A stretch of 64,000 nt of DNA from Bacteriovoracaceae bacterium UBA6153 (GCA_002428265.1 DIUR01000023.1:62001-126000); one strand, 5' to 3'; shown: positions 1 to 8,396, numbered from the stretch's first letter. Notes: generated by a model from the sequence alone, not told the origin. Made by a program: numbers and translations.

Positions 1-446
1 AAAAATGTCAGCAGGTTGATTACAAACCGTAAGACATGTCGTTCCTGCCATCGCAGTGCTAGTTGAAAGGATCAAGGCCTTAAGTAAAATCGAAAGACTT
101 TTCATACGGAATTTCCCAATTAAGCTATTAAAGTTATGAAGCTTCTAGCAAACTTTAAAAATAATTCAAAGTAATATTTAGGGCCTGGTAATAAAGACAT
201 GACATATAAGGTGAGGGATGAGCATCTCAATTATAATTACGATCAAGATTTCTTAATATTAAAGACAGGATGACGCAAGATTGTCTTAGGCATTAATAGT
301 TTATAAAAAAATTGATAAACAGTATGAGACTAATCACATAATTCCTTAGTACTGCTATACCTTTCATAGTGTTATCACTCATTTCTTTCCCTAAATATAA
401 TTTTTTTACTAGAGCTATAAAAATTATACTCGCGTGTTGACGAAAG
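1..446. other. Non-coding stretch left of the first insertion sequence
   Basis: No convincing gene is seen. Frame 1 is open from the window edge to a TGA at 64-66 and would encode 21 residues ending in a CRSCH-containing tail. This could be the 3' end of a gene cut by the window, but it is too short to assign. The rest is AT-rich with no ribosome binding site followed by a usable frame. The last four bases (AAAG, 443-446) are the left target duplication of the IS. Confidence 0.4.
443..446. repeat. Left target-site duplication (AAAG) of the first IS
   Basis: AAAG lies directly before the left inverted repeat and recurs directly after the right one at 1662-1665. Removing the element and one copy restores a continuous sequence (GACG-AAAG-TGGTC). 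Confidence 0.75.
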
Positions 447-483
447 TGACCTTCCCCCAATCTTTACTCCGGCCTAGTTTGAG

Positions 484-1329
484 TCACACTGCATATACTT
501 CCTTATCGTAACTTTCCAAAAATTCTTTCGGTGTTTTCATTTTTAATGAACTATGAGGTCTTTCATTATTATATTCATCTCTCCAGTCTTGAGCTTTCAT
601 ACGTAAATCTTCAAGACTTAAAAACCACTGCATATTTAAAAACTCATCTCTTAACTTTCCATTGAAGGATTCAATAAAGGCATTATCGGTCGGTTTCCCT
701 GGTCGGCTAAAGTGTAGTTTAATATTTCTTGAAAATGCCCATTTATCCAAGGCCATACAAATAAACTCTGGGCCGTTATCGACAGTAATAAATTCTGGTG
801 CCCCTTCGAAATCGCAAACCCGTTCGAGAATCTGAACAACCTTGAAACCTGTTAAACTAAAATCAAAATCTAGAGCTTGATTTCTCTTCGAGAAAACATC
901 AACGACTGTCAGACCGCGAACTCTTTTTCCAAAACTTAATTGATCAGATACAAAATCCATCGACCATACTTTATTAGGCGCTGATGGAAATGGAATCGAT
1001 ACGCGAGCTTCAGATCGGTAACGTCTCTTTTTCTTTTTACCCTTCAGTCCTAAGTTTAAATCTTGATAATAAAGACGTTCCGTTCTCTTATGATTTACTT
1101 TAAAACCATCTCGTAAAATCATTTCATGAATGCGAGGATGCCCATATCGAGGTCTTTTCTCTGACCAATAAGTCATCCTATTCTTCAGATCAATATTTTT
1201 ATCTGGCCGCTTTTTATAACGAATTGAAGCTCTCTCAATCGAGATTGCTCTGCATGCCTTCCTCTCAGAGACCTTAAACTCTTCTTTGATAAAAGAGATG
1301 GCCTCTCTTTGAGCTGGAAGGCCTACCAC
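484..1329 (-). CDS. IS3-family transposase OrfB (DDE integrase domain)
   Basis: This is the catalytic half of the transposase. It carries the HTH_21-like N-terminal region (SERKACRAI, RYGHPRI) and the rve integrase core with the DDE triad: D in WSMDFVSD, D in TVDNGPEF, and E in AFIESFNGKLRDE. The C-terminal RPHSSL motif is typical of IS3 OrfB. The frame is open from a GTG at 1329 that sits directly behind a slippery heptamer, and it overlaps the end of orfA. It is therefore expected to be made mainly as an OrfAB fusion by -1 frameshifting rather than from its own start. Full length for the family. Confidence 0.93.
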   Translation of the reverse strand: MVGLPAQREAISFIKEEFKVSERKACRAISIERASIRYKKRPDKNIDLKNRMTYWSEKRPRYGHPRIHEMILRDGFKVNHKRTERLYYQDLNLGLKGKKKKRRYRSEARVSIPFPSAPNKVWSMDFVSDQLSFGKRVRGLTVVDVFSKRNQALDFDFSLTGFKVVQILERVCDFEGAPEFITVDNGPEFICMALDKWAFSRNIKLHFSRPGKPTDNAFIESFNGKLRDEFLNMQWFLSLEDLRMKAQDWRDEYNNERPHSSLKMKTPKEFLESYDKEVYAV

Positions 1330-1589
1330 TTTTTTGCGTTTACTGCCTTGAGGATATCAATATTGAGTGCTTGATCGGCGACGATCTTTTTAAGACGATT
1401 ATTTTCGTCTTGAAGTGCCTTCAACTCTTTAAGCTGATCGACTTCCATACCAGCATACTTCTTTTTCCAATTGTAATAAGTCTGCTCGTGAACTCCAAGT
1501 TCACGACAAACGGCCTTGGCCGCTTCTCCGGCCTCAATTCGTTTGAGGGCCTTAATGATTTGTTCTTCGGTGAATTTTTTGCGTTTCAT
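1323..1589 (-). CDS. IS3-family transposase OrfA (helix-turn-helix)
   Basis: An 88-residue DNA-binding subunit. An N-terminal HTH of the HTH_Tnp_1 type (FTEEQIIKALKRIEAG, CRELGVHEQTYYNW) is followed by a leucine-zipper-like helix (LKALQDENNRLKKIVADQ) used for multimerisation. The frame ends at TAG after AAA AAG TGG, just past the A-AAA-AAG slippery site that feeds ribosomes into orfB. OrfA alone usually acts as a terminal-repeat-binding regulator of transposition; this is family knowledge. Confidence 0.92.
   Translation of the reverse strand: MKRKKFTEEQIIKALKRIEAGEAAKAVCRELGVHEQTYYNWKKKYAGMEVDQLKELKALQDENNRLKKIVADQALNIDILKAVNAKKW
1329..1335 (-). promoter_or_regulatory. -1 programmed frameshift site A-AAA-AAG between orfA and orfB
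   Basis: On the minus strand the orfA codons GCA AAA AAG contain the heptamer AAAAAAG in the correct phase for simultaneous P/A-site slippage. After slipping by -1 the ribosome reads straight into the OrfB frame, two codons before the orfA stop. This is the classic signal in IS3-family elements. Confidence 0.85.
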
Positions 1590-1661
1590 ACGTCTCCCTA
1601 ATATTATGTTAACATAGGGTGACTCATCAAGGTTTTGGATTAAATTATTGGGGGAAGGTCA

Positions 1662-1665
1662 AAAG
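1662..1665. repeat. Right target-site duplication (AAAG) of the first IS
   Basis: This is the partner of the AAAG at 443-446, immediately outside the right inverted repeat. Confidence 0.75.
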
Positions 1666-1735
1666 TGGTCAGAAAGAATACAAACCGTGCAACAGATTTT
1701 TACTTATCTAACAACCCTCATTTTAGGAGATTACA

Positions 1736-2767
1736 ATGAGAAAATTGCTTTTATCTGCTGTAGCGCTTTTAGCTCTATCAGCAACAAACGCGTTTGCAAT
1801 CAATTTGACGTTTCAATTTGATGTAAATTCGTCTGGTCCATCTATCTATGCTTGTAACGCTGGTATCAAGCACGGATCAACACCAAATGTATGCTTCGAC
1901 AGAAGAGACAACTCTAAGCTTTGTACTCCAGGGTGCGCGGCTGGAAACATGGACGCTTGTAAACAAGCTCCAAAAGACAAGTATGTAGAACCAAAAAACT
2001 GTGTTTGTACAGGTGAATTCGATTCATACGGAACTCAAGGTACATACAGAATGGACTTCCTACAAGCTACTACAGCTGACTGGGCAGACAACCAAACTGC
2101 AGCTACTAAAGGAATCCAGACTTGGGTACTTACAGCTGATAAAAACGCAACAGGTCAAGAGTTCAACCAAATCTTTGGTTCAGACAAAGGTCTAGGCAAC
2201 GATTTCACAACTAACTTTGCTTACGGAAAACAAATCAAAGACATGACAGTTAACCTTGGATCTGAAATCTACGGTGCTGAGTATTTCGTTGATATCTGTT
2301 ACCGTGGACCACAAATCGATTATAAGCACGATGGTAAAGTTGTTGATGGTTTAAACTTCAACCTTAAAGCTTTCGCTACTATCTTCGATATCAAAAAAGC
2401 TGATGATAAATCATATGACTACCTTGCAGGTCTAAAAGTTAGAGCTGAAGCAAGATGTATTCTTGATGACGATTTCAACTACTGTCTAGCTGACATTCTT
2501 CCAGGAGAAACTTCTGGATGTGGATTAAACTACGATAAAGCTACTGCTTGGAAAAGCATTGCAGACTTCAGAAGCATCAGCAACGGAGAAAGCGTAAGCA
2601 AACTAATCAACCTTACTTCAATTGCTAACGACTACAACAAAACTCCAAGATTTTGCCAAATCCGTTACTCTTTCAAAGAAACTGAAATTACAACTATGAG
2701 AAAGTGGAAACTACAACAAGCTCGTATCTGTACATATACAGAAATTACTGAGCCATCTGCTAACTAA
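1736..2767 (+). CDS. Secreted cysteine-rich protein of unknown function
   Basis: 343 residues. A Sec signal peptide (MRKLLLSAVALLALSATNAFA) is probably cut after AFA. The mature chain has 13 cysteines, clustered in the first third (CNAG, VCF, LCTPGC, NCVC), consistent with a disulfide-stabilised extracytoplasmic protein. No family was recognised. An AGGAG ribosome site lies just upstream and a very strong terminator with a UUCG loop follows. Codons are biased to AAC, TAC, TTC and CTT, unlike the flanking IS, which suggests high expression. It is first of three co-oriented secreted-protein genes. Confidence 0.85.
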   Translation: MRKLLLSAVALLALSATNAFAINLTFQFDVNSSGPSIYACNAGIKHGSTPNVCFDRRDNSKLCTPGCAAGNMDACKQAPKDKYVEPKNCVCTGEFDSYGTQGTYRMDFLQATTADWADNQTAATKGIQTWVLTADKNATGQEFNQIFGSDKGLGNDFTTNFAYGKQIKDMTVNLGSEIYGAEYFVDICYRGPQIDYKHDGKVVDGLNFNLKAFATIFDIKKADDKSYDYLAGLKVRAEARCILDDDFNYCLADILPGETSGCGLNYDKATAWKSIADFRSISNGESVSKLINLTSIANDYNKTPRFCQIRYSFKETEITTMRKWKLQQARICTYTEITEPSAN

Positions 2768-2775
2768 GATTACTC

Positions 2776-2808
2776 CAGGAGGAAGGTTCGCCTTCCTCCT
2801 GTTTTTTT
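2776..2808 (+). terminator. Strong intrinsic terminator with UUCG tetraloop
   Basis: An 11-bp perfect stem (2776-2786 with 2791-2801) closes on a TTCG loop and is followed by seven Ts. It separates the 1736 gene from the 2835 gene, so the first gene may be transcribed in large excess. Confidence 0.93.
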
Positions 2809-2834
2809 GGCCTAATTAAAAAAGAGAGAATGTT

Positions 2835-4376
2835 ATGATAAAAATTATTGCTTCAGTTTTGTTGTCAATTGCAGGATCAAATGCTCTCGCTTGTTCTGTA
2901 GCTTCTCCTAGTTATGTTAACCTTGCAATTTCAACCGTTGAAGAAAAACTATTCACATATGGTGTAAAAGCTGTTGATGAGAAAATGCCTAGTGCTGTGA
3001 TTACAAACTGTCGAGAGACAGCAGCAAAGAGACGTTTTGTCATGATTACTTTTGGACCTGAAGTGACTGCTCAAGATGATTCAATTCGCGGTACAAACTT
3101 TCAGAAAAAATTTGTCTACAATGAAAGCTGTTCAATAAGACAAAACCCTCTAGCAAAAATTCAACCAGAAGAAGCTGTACAAAGCGCTTTTGAAAATAAA
3201 TGGAAATTTATTAACGAGTGTGTTGAAGTTTCAGTTTTAGAAATGGGGCAAAAACCTTTAAATTTTCCTGCTGATCAAGTGGGTTGTAAGGTTACTAAAA
3301 CAGGGCCTCAAAGCGCTGTGTTTAACGGTGGATTTTGCTTTTTTACACCAGCAGCTGATTCTCAGCTAAATGTTTCAGTTGGGATTAGTGAGTCTTGTAA
3401 AAGCCTAAAAGGATATAAAGATCTTGGAGTTGACCTTCAGGAGCTGGAAGCAGGTATTAACTATTATACTTCTACAACATACAAAGATGAAATAAATGAT
3501 TTATCTTCATTTGGCTCATCAATGGTAAAGCTTTCTGTTAATCCATCAAGCTCATTATTCAGACCTTCAGATGATTTTGGTATTTTAAGACCAACTTTTC
3601 CTGGAGACTATCCAGTTAATGATATTCACTTAGGAAAAATTGATATTTCTGATTATAGTGACTCTAAAGTTATGGTTAAGACTCCATTGATTGTTAATAA
3701 CTACTGCAAGAGTGTAGAGAAAAATGGCCTTAGATCATCAATTTGTGACTACTCTAATCCGTACGTCGCAGAAATCAAATTAATCAATTCTAAGGGCGTA
3801 GAAGAAGCCTCATGGTTTGATGGCGGAGTTGCCCCTTCTCAATGGCAAGGGATCTTGAACGGAGAAGGACAAACTATTTCTAAAGAGCTACTTAGAGCAA
3901 ATGAGACATATAGACTTGTTTACACTTTCTCTGATCCATATTTTGAATTTAATTACTTCAAAAAGAGAATTATCTCTAAATTCAATGCATTGAAAATTAG
4001 TTTCCCAGTTCTTTTTGGTGGCTCTGGAATTTCAAATATTCCTGATATGAGCACGATTGATAACACTAATGGAATGTTAGATGTTGGAACGATTGGAGAA
4101 ATTACATTCCCATCTACCCTTAATGGTCTTGAGGCTGAGCGCAGAAAATTAGGCGCTTACTTCTCAACATCGCTTTTCCCACCTATGTACTCTCAAGCAT
4201 GTCACCCTGAAACTGGTGAATGTACGAAGACAGGAAAGGATTTTGTAAAGTTTACAGCAACTTTCAAGGTTAATAGCGATTATTCTATTTCTGATCTAGA
4301 AGTAGAACGCAAATCGAAAATTTTAGGATCTTATAAAAAGAAAATTACTGAGCAACCAGAATATATTTGTAATTAA
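2835..4376 (+). CDS. Large secreted protein of unknown function
   Basis: 513 residues with an N-terminal signal peptide (MIKIIASVLLSIAGSNALA) and probable cleavage after ALA, leaving Cys as the first mature residue. The lipobox is imperfect (A-L-A-C), so type I cleavage is at least as likely as lipidation. Scattered cysteines, many short beta-prone stretches and no predicted membrane segment suggest an exported beta-rich protein. No known domain was recognised. GAGAG at 2823 serves as ribosome site. It lies between two smaller secreted-protein genes with which it may form a functional set. Confidence 0.8.
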   Translation: MIKIIASVLLSIAGSNALACSVASPSYVNLAISTVEEKLFTYGVKAVDEKMPSAVITNCRETAAKRRFVMITFGPEVTAQDDSIRGTNFQKKFVYNESCSIRQNPLAKIQPEEAVQSAFENKWKFINECVEVSVLEMGQKPLNFPADQVGCKVTKTGPQSAVFNGGFCFFTPAADSQLNVSVGISESCKSLKGYKDLGVDLQELEAGINYYTSTTYKDEINDLSSFGSSMVKLSVNPSSSLFRPSDDFGILRPTFPGDYPVNDIHLGKIDISDYSDSKVMVKTPLIVNNYCKSVEKNGLRSSICDYSNPYVAEIKLINSKGVEEASWFDGGVAPSQWQGILNGEGQTISKELLRANETYRLVYTFSDPYFEFNYFKKRIISKFNALKISFPVLFGGSGISNIPDMSTIDNTNGMLDVGTIGEITFPSTLNGLEAERRKLGAYFSTSLFPPMYSQACHPETGECTKTGKDFVKFTATFKVNSDYSISDLEVERKSKILGSYKKKITEQPEYICN

Positions 4377-4408
4377 TTAGAGTTTTAATAAACCTTAGGA
4401 GTACCACG

Positions 4409-4960
4409 ATGAAAAAGATTTTAGTATTGGCAATGATCGCTCTTAGTATCACAGCCTCAGCTTTCGCAAACGATATCGATGATATCTTTGTTCCAGGTGA
4501 TGGAGAATTTCAATTCGAAAGATTTTCTAACGAAGGTATCCTTCTATCAATCGACAGAGATGCAAGAGTAGCTTGTCACTCAAATGGTCAGTGTACACTT
4601 TCATCAGTTCAATCAGACTACAAAGGTTGGGAAGTATCTTTTAACTTCGGTCAAGGTAATAACATTAACGCTAACGGTGGAACAACTATCATCACTGGTG
4701 GATACGATTCAGGGAAAAACGACTGTAACACTTGTAACGGAATCAACTGGGGTTTAACTCTTACTTACAAAAAAGGACAATGTTCTCAACAAGTAATGGT
4801 TCCAAGATCACTATACTACTCAATGAACAGATACCTTTATGGTCTAATGCAAGCAACTGGAGAAACTCGTAAAGGTTTCACTCCTGCTGACGAAGCAATG
4901 ATCATGTTCTACTCAACAATCATGAAGCAAGCTTCTTCTTCTGGGTGTTCAGGAAAATAA
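4409..4960 (+). CDS. Small secreted cysteine-containing protein
   Basis: 183 residues with a clear signal peptide (MKKILVLAMIALSITASAFA) cut before NDIDD. Six cysteines occur as CHSNGQC, CNTC, QCS and GCS, suggesting paired disulfides. The middle is Gly/Asn-rich (GQGNNINANGG). A TAGGAG ribosome site precedes the ATG. Codon choice is strongly biased, as in the 1736 gene, implying high expression. The family was not recognised. Downstream of the 513-residue protein by 32 bp, it probably shares its transcript. Confidence 0.82.
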   Translation: MKKILVLAMIALSITASAFANDIDDIFVPGDGEFQFERFSNEGILLSIDRDARVACHSNGQCTLSSVQSDYKGWEVSFNFGQGNNINANGGTTIITGGYDSGKNDCNTCNGINWGLTLTYKKGQCSQQVMVPRSLYYSMNRYLYGLMQATGETRKGFTPADEAMIMFYSTIMKQASSSGCSGK

Positions 4961-4983
4961 TTTTAAGATTTCATTCTTAGATA

Positions 4984-5018
4984 ATAAAAAGGCCATCGTA
5001 ATGATGGCCTTTTTTTTT
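4984..5018. terminator. Bidirectional intrinsic terminator between convergent units
   Basis: A 9-bp stem (4989-4997 with 5003-5011) has A-rich sequence on one side and a run of eight to nine Ts on the other. It can therefore stop both the secreted-protein transcript and convergent pldA. Confidence 0.92.
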
Positions 5019-5036
5019 GCTTAATTTATATGTCTA

Positions 5037-5921
5037 TTAGAAGAAAAGAAGAAGCCCTAGGCGGATCTGGTTAACTTTCTGTTCATAGTTGAGAAGGCTT
5101 TCAGCATAACCGCTGTAATACTGTAAATAGAAGGCCGGATTAAAGTTTTCGTTACCAAGGTGATAAATAAGTCCAATTTCTCGTCCACCCTTACCAAGAT
5201 TCACAACGCTTTCACCTGCAAAAAATCTATATTCAATATCCATTCTTGAAGTTCCAGACACTAGTACGTGTGTCAGGATAAATTTCATTTCCCAATATCC
5301 CATATGCTGAATGATATATTTATTGGCGTCAGATTTACTATAGATGTGGTGAAGTTTTAATTCAGCTAATAAGTTATTGCGGCCAAAGTTTGTAGCTACA
5401 TTGGTTTTAAGAAAGATTCTGTTCATTGAACGGGACTTATCACCATCTTCACCATTTGATGTATGAATAACACCAAAGTCCAGAGAGCGAATAAATTTTC
5501 CATCACCTTCAATCAGACGGTAAAAGACTTCTGGATTGTAATTGATATCTCTGAATGGTGCTGAATCATCGTAAATATCCCAGAACATTGTCTGAGTATA
5601 AGCAAGGTAGAGGTTATAGGATTTTGCCACTCTATATTTGCTGGAAAATTGTAATTTTAAGTCGTCTTTGCCGAAAATAAAATAATTGGGCTGATAGATT
5701 GAAAATTTATTTCTTGGATCTATACCAAACATTGTTTTGGATGCTTGTTCAATCTCTTTATTCATTTTTAGATCAGGCTCAGTTGATCTTGCGGTTGCAG
5801 TAGAATCACCTGGCGTTGATTTTGAGTCTAATGATTGTTTTTTTTGAGTATTTGTTTCTTGAGACAGGGCAGTTCCAGCTACTAAAAAAGTTAGAGCGAC
5901 TGCTAGAGAGTAATTCAACAT
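5037..5921 (-). CDS. pldA: Outer membrane phospholipase A (OMPLA/PldA)
   Basis: 294 residues: a signal peptide, a Ser/Thr/Lys-rich linker (residues 20-60), then the OMPLA beta-barrel. The active-site signature is complete. HTSNG gives His153 and Ser155, and SRSMNR gives Asn167; the spacing between the three equals that of the His142/Ser144/Asn156 triad in E. coli PldA. The upstream FRDINYNPEVFYR segment is also characteristic. The enzyme hydrolyses phospholipids in the outer leaflet as a calcium-dependent dimer. In a predatory or lipid-remodelling organism it could also act on foreign membranes, which is inference. Confidence 0.92.
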   Translation of the reverse strand: MLNYSLAVALTFLVAGTALSQETNTQKKQSLDSKSTPGDSTATARSTEPDLKMNKEIEQASKTMFGIDPRNKFSIYQPNYFIFGKDDLKLQFSSKYRVAKSYNLYLAYTQTMFWDIYDDSAPFRDINYNPEVFYRLIEGDGKFIRSLDFGVIHTSNGEDGDKSRSMNRIFLKTNVATNFGRNNLLAELKLHHIYSKSDANKYIIQHMGYWEMKFILTHVLVSGTSRMDIEYRFFAGESVVNLGKGGREIGLIYHLGNENFNPAFYLQYYSGYAESLLNYEQKVNQIRLGLLLFF

Positions 5922-6081
5922 TGAAAATGTCCTATATGTGATGTGTGTAGAGTAACAAATTACCGTACTGAATGAGATGCTTGGGTTCTTAAATCTTATT
6001 CTTTTTCCACCAGTGATAAATTCTTATCAACTTGGATGTATTTTTAAAAAGGATAACCATAAGTGAGAGGCCAGGCTTGAA

Positions 6082-6121
6082 ATAGGGTTCTTTTAAGTTT
6101 GCAGGCTTAAAAGAACCCTAT
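6082..6121. terminator. Perfect 16-bp hairpin, probable terminator of the DUF1328 gene
   Basis: 6082-6097 and 6106-6121 are perfectly complementary with an 8-base loop. The hairpin lies 31 bp downstream of the minus-strand gene at 6152. The T-run after it is weak on both strands, so it may act in mRNA stability as much as in termination. Confidence 0.6.
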
Positions 6122-6151
6122 GTTCAATTCATTCTTTAAAAGTCGTATGTC

Positions 6152-6334
6152 CTAAGGGATTCGGTTTGAACCGTTACCTCTAATTAGACCTACAACGAAG
6201 CTTAGGATAGCTAAAACGATAAAGACCATTAGTAGAACTTTACCTAGTTCAATTGAAACTCCGGCGATTCCGTAAGCTCCAAATAGCATAGCAACAAGTC
6301 CTAAAACGAAAAATGTGATTGCGGCGCGTAACAT
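6152..6334 (-). CDS. DUF1328-family small membrane protein (YtjA-like), copy 1
   Basis: 60 residues, almost wholly hydrophobic. Two transmembrane helices (about 3-22 and 29-52) flank a short GIAGVSIELG turn, the hallmark of the DUF1328/YtjA family of stress-associated inner-membrane proteins of unknown role. A paralog with nearly the same first half lies at 14479. A sigma-54 promoter sits about 46 bp upstream, so expression should depend on an NtrC-type activator. Confidence 0.88.
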   Translation of the reverse strand: MLRAAITFFVLGLVAMLFGAYGIAGVSIELGKVLLMVFIVLAILSFVVGLIRGNGSNRIP

Positions 6335-6379
6335 AAAATACTCCTGATGAGAGGTTAGTAGGTCTCTGGGGTAAAATAG

Positions 6380-6395
6380 AGCAGGAGTCGTGCCA
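6380..6395 (-). promoter_or_regulatory. Sigma-54 promoter of the first DUF1328 gene
   Basis: Read on the minus strand: TGGCACGACTCCTGCT. The -24 element TGGCACG is perfect, with GG-N10-GC spacing and -12 element CTGCT. The expected start site gives a leader of about 35 bases to the ATG at 6334. Confidence 0.85.
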
Positions 6396-6521
6396 CATTC
6401 GAGATTATGACATTTCAGGCACTTATTAAAACCACTTGACGAGTATATGGGAAATATGCCACACTGTTTTTAGAAATGGTCTTAAACACCCCGTAGACAT
6501 ATAAGTGAGAAAAAAAACCCC

Positions 6522-7925
6522 ATGAAACCAAAAAAACTATCGACACTGATGATTATTGACGATGATCCGGATTTACTAGACCTCCTTTGCTCGTTTTTTA
6601 AGCAAAGAGGCTACAATGTAATTACGTATTCTGACGCTAGAGAAGCACTCGATGAAATCGAGAACTCGAAGGTTGCTCCAGACGTAGTTCTTTCAGATTT
6701 CAAATTGCCAGTTATGTCTGGTGTGGATTTCATCAAGAGAATTAGAAAAATTAATCTAGTCCTTCCGATTATCCTCATGACAGCCGAAGGAAGTTTAGAA
6801 GTTTCTCTTGAAGCAATTGAAGCTGGAGCATACGATTTCGTATTGAAGCCACTTCACTTTCCTCAATTGTTAATTTCAGTTCAGCGCGCTCTATTTTTAA
6901 ACCAAGTGCAGACTGAAAACACAACTCTTAAGAGTTTATTTACTGAGCAGGATTTCCTGGGCCTTAAAGGCGTCATTGGGAGAAGCCCTGGTTTTAAAGC
7001 AGCAATGGAGCTCGCAAAAAGAGTTTCAAGTTCTCAGGCAAATATTATTATCAGCGGAGAAAGTGGATCTGGTAAGGAAGTTGTCGCTCGCGCAGTTCAC
7101 GAACTGGGTGAGAGAAAAAATCAACCGTTCATCGCTATTAACTGCTCTGCTATTCCAGAAAATCTTTTAGAGTCTGAACTTTTTGGTTATGCCAAAGGTG
7201 CATTCACGGGAGCAATGGGAAGCAAAGTTGGTTTATTCGAAGAAGCTAATAACGGAACACTCTTCCTTGATGAGATCGGGGACCTTGCTCTTCCATTACA
7301 GGCAAAACTTCTTCGTGTGCTTCAAGAAAGAAAGATTAAACGTATCGGTGAGAACTCTTCACGCGATATTACTGCAAGAATTATCTGTGCGACTCACAAG
7401 AACTTAAAGAAAGAAGTTGAAGCGGGAAAATTCAGAGAAGATTTATATTTTCGTTTAAATGTTATTCCTATCTACATGCCACCTTTGAGAGATAGAAAAG
7501 AAGATATTCTTCCTCTGTCAGAATACTTTCTTAAAAAGTTTAGCATCATGAATAATGTGACGTTAAAAGGGTTCACAAAAGATGCGATCAAAAAATTAGA
7601 AAGTCATTTATGGCAAGGGAACGTTCGCGAGCTGGAAAATGCGATTGAAAGAGCAGTTGTTCTTGCAACTAGTGAGTACATTGAGGCCGACGATCTTCCA
7701 TCTCAAGAACACTCAGGCGGAGACAGTAAATCTGAAGCAGGTACAAGCAATGCACTTTTTGCTATCAATTCACTGATGACTCTTGAAGATGTGTGCAAAA
7801 AATATATTGAGTTTATTTTCAAAAGAAATAATTTTGCAAAAGAGCAGACTGCAAAAGAACTTGATATCGATCGCAAAACTTTATACAGAAAATTAAAAGA
7901 AATTGAGTCTTACGAGCTAAATTAG
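6522..7925 (+). CDS. NtrC-family sigma-54-dependent response regulator
   Basis: 467 residues in the standard order. The receiver domain (about 8-120) has acidic pocket D13-D15, phosphoacceptor D59 in LSDFKLP and the KP lysine. The AAA+ domain (about 150-385) has Walker A GESGSGKE near 179, the sigma-54 contact loop GAFTGA near 226 and Walker B LFLDEIGD. A Fis-type HTH follows (about 425-467). It remodels sigma-54 RNA polymerase holoenzyme when phosphorylated. No kinase gene adjoins it, but an Hpt-domain gene lies 580 bp downstream. Its position at the head of a cluster with many sigma-54 promoters makes it the obvious candidate activator (inference). Confidence 0.95.
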   Translation: MKPKKLSTLMIIDDDPDLLDLLCSFFKQRGYNVITYSDAREALDEIENSKVAPDVVLSDFKLPVMSGVDFIKRIRKINLVLPIILMTAEGSLEVSLEAIEAGAYDFVLKPLHFPQLLISVQRALFLNQVQTENTTLKSLFTEQDFLGLKGVIGRSPGFKAAMELAKRVSSSQANIIISGESGSGKEVVARAVHELGERKNQPFIAINCSAIPENLLESELFGYAKGAFTGAMGSKVGLFEEANNGTLFLDEIGDLALPLQAKLLRVLQERKIKRIGENSSRDITARIICATHKNLKKEVEAGKFREDLYFRLNVIPIYMPPLRDRKEDILPLSEYFLKKFSIMNNVTLKGFTKDAIKKLESHLWQGNVRELENAIERAVVLATSEYIEADDLPSQEHSGGDSKSEAGTSNALFAINSLMTLEDVCKKYIEFIFKRNNFAKEQTAKELDIDRKTLYRKLKEIESYELN

Positions 7926-7932
7926 TCTCACT

Positions 7933-7960
7933 AAAGGGGGTTTATTACCCCCTTTTTTTT
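7933..7960 (+). terminator. Intrinsic terminator of the sigma-54 activator gene
   Basis: A nine-base stem AAAGGGGGT / ACCCCCTTT closes on a TTATT loop and runs into eight to ten Ts. Confidence 0.93.
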
Positions 7961-8002
7961 GTCCAATAAATCCCAAAACATTAAAAAGACGTACACTTTT
8001 TT

Positions 8003-8018
8003 TGGCACAAATTGTGCT
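8003..8018 (+). promoter_or_regulatory. Sigma-54 promoter of the first CsbD gene
   Basis: TGGCACAAATTGTGCT: TGGCAC matches the -24 consensus, exactly ten bases separate GG from GC, and the -12 element is TGCT. A TTGTCCA heptamer at 7959-7965, 44 bp upstream, recurs before other promoters of the cluster. The predicted leader is about 47 bases. Confidence 0.85.
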
Positions 8019-8075
8019 CTATAAAATGATGAGTTCCTGTGATTTTCTCAGGGAAAAATTAATGAGGGAGTAGAT

Positions 8076-8396
8076 ATGCAATTCAATGACACAAATAAAC
8101 AAGTTAAGCGTGATTTTGTATTAAATGAAGATACACTTAAGGGTAAATGGAAAGAAATGAGAGGTGAAGTTCAAAAGATGTGGGGAAAGCTCACTGATGA
8201 TGAATTAGATCAAACAAAAGGAGATCTAACAGCTCTATCTGGAATCATTCAACAACGTTATGGAGAGTCGAAGGAGGCCGTTCAAACGAAGCTTAATGAT
8301 TACTTCGAGAACTTTAAAGAAGGCGTAGCAAAAACAGCTGAAAAGGCTAAAAATGCTGTTGCTGATGCAAGCGAGAACTCGAAGCAAAAACTATAA
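8076..8396 (+). CDS. CsbD-family stress protein, copy 1
   Basis: 106 residues with the CsbD signature at residues 20-58 (LKGKWKEMRGEVQKMWGKLTDDEL, then a KGD turn and the second helix). The C-terminal half is a longer charged helix (TAEKAKNAVADASENSKQ). CsbD proteins are abundant, highly charged, stress-induced two-helix proteins without known activity. No signal peptide. An AGGGAG ribosome site precedes the start. Single-gene unit between a sigma-54 promoter and a terminator; a second CsbD-type gene is at 13601. Confidence 0.9.
   Translation: MQFNDTNKQVKRDFVLNEDTLKGKWKEMRGEVQKMWGKLTDDELDQTKGDLTALSGIIQQRYGESKEAVQTKLNDYFENFKEGVAKTAEKAKNAVADASENSKQKL

Larger units (their letters stand above)
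447..1661 (-). mobile_element. IS3-family insertion sequence, complete
   Basis: The element is 1215 bp and carries orfA and orfB on the minus strand. Its ends are inverted: TGACCTTCCCCCAA at 447-460 is the exact reverse complement of 1648-1661, and imperfect similarity continues inward (the left side reaches GAGTCAC and the right side begins GTGACTC). It is flanked by a 4-bp direct repeat, AAAG, at 443-446 and 1662-1665. A 3-5 bp duplication and TG...CA ends are typical of the IS3 family; four bases fits the IS407-like branch. Intact frames, intact ends and a clean duplication suggest a recent and potentially active copy. Confidence 0.93.

Noticed and set aside
2835..4376. Lipoprotein call for the 513-residue secreted protein
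   Set aside because: Cys follows ALA, but the -3 position is Ala and -2 is Leu, a poor lipobox; type I cleavage is equally possible.
6440..6470. Second TGGCA-type element (ATATGCCACAC) before the NtrC gene
   Set aside because: Read on the minus strand it has AT where GC should be at -12, and it points away from the gene.
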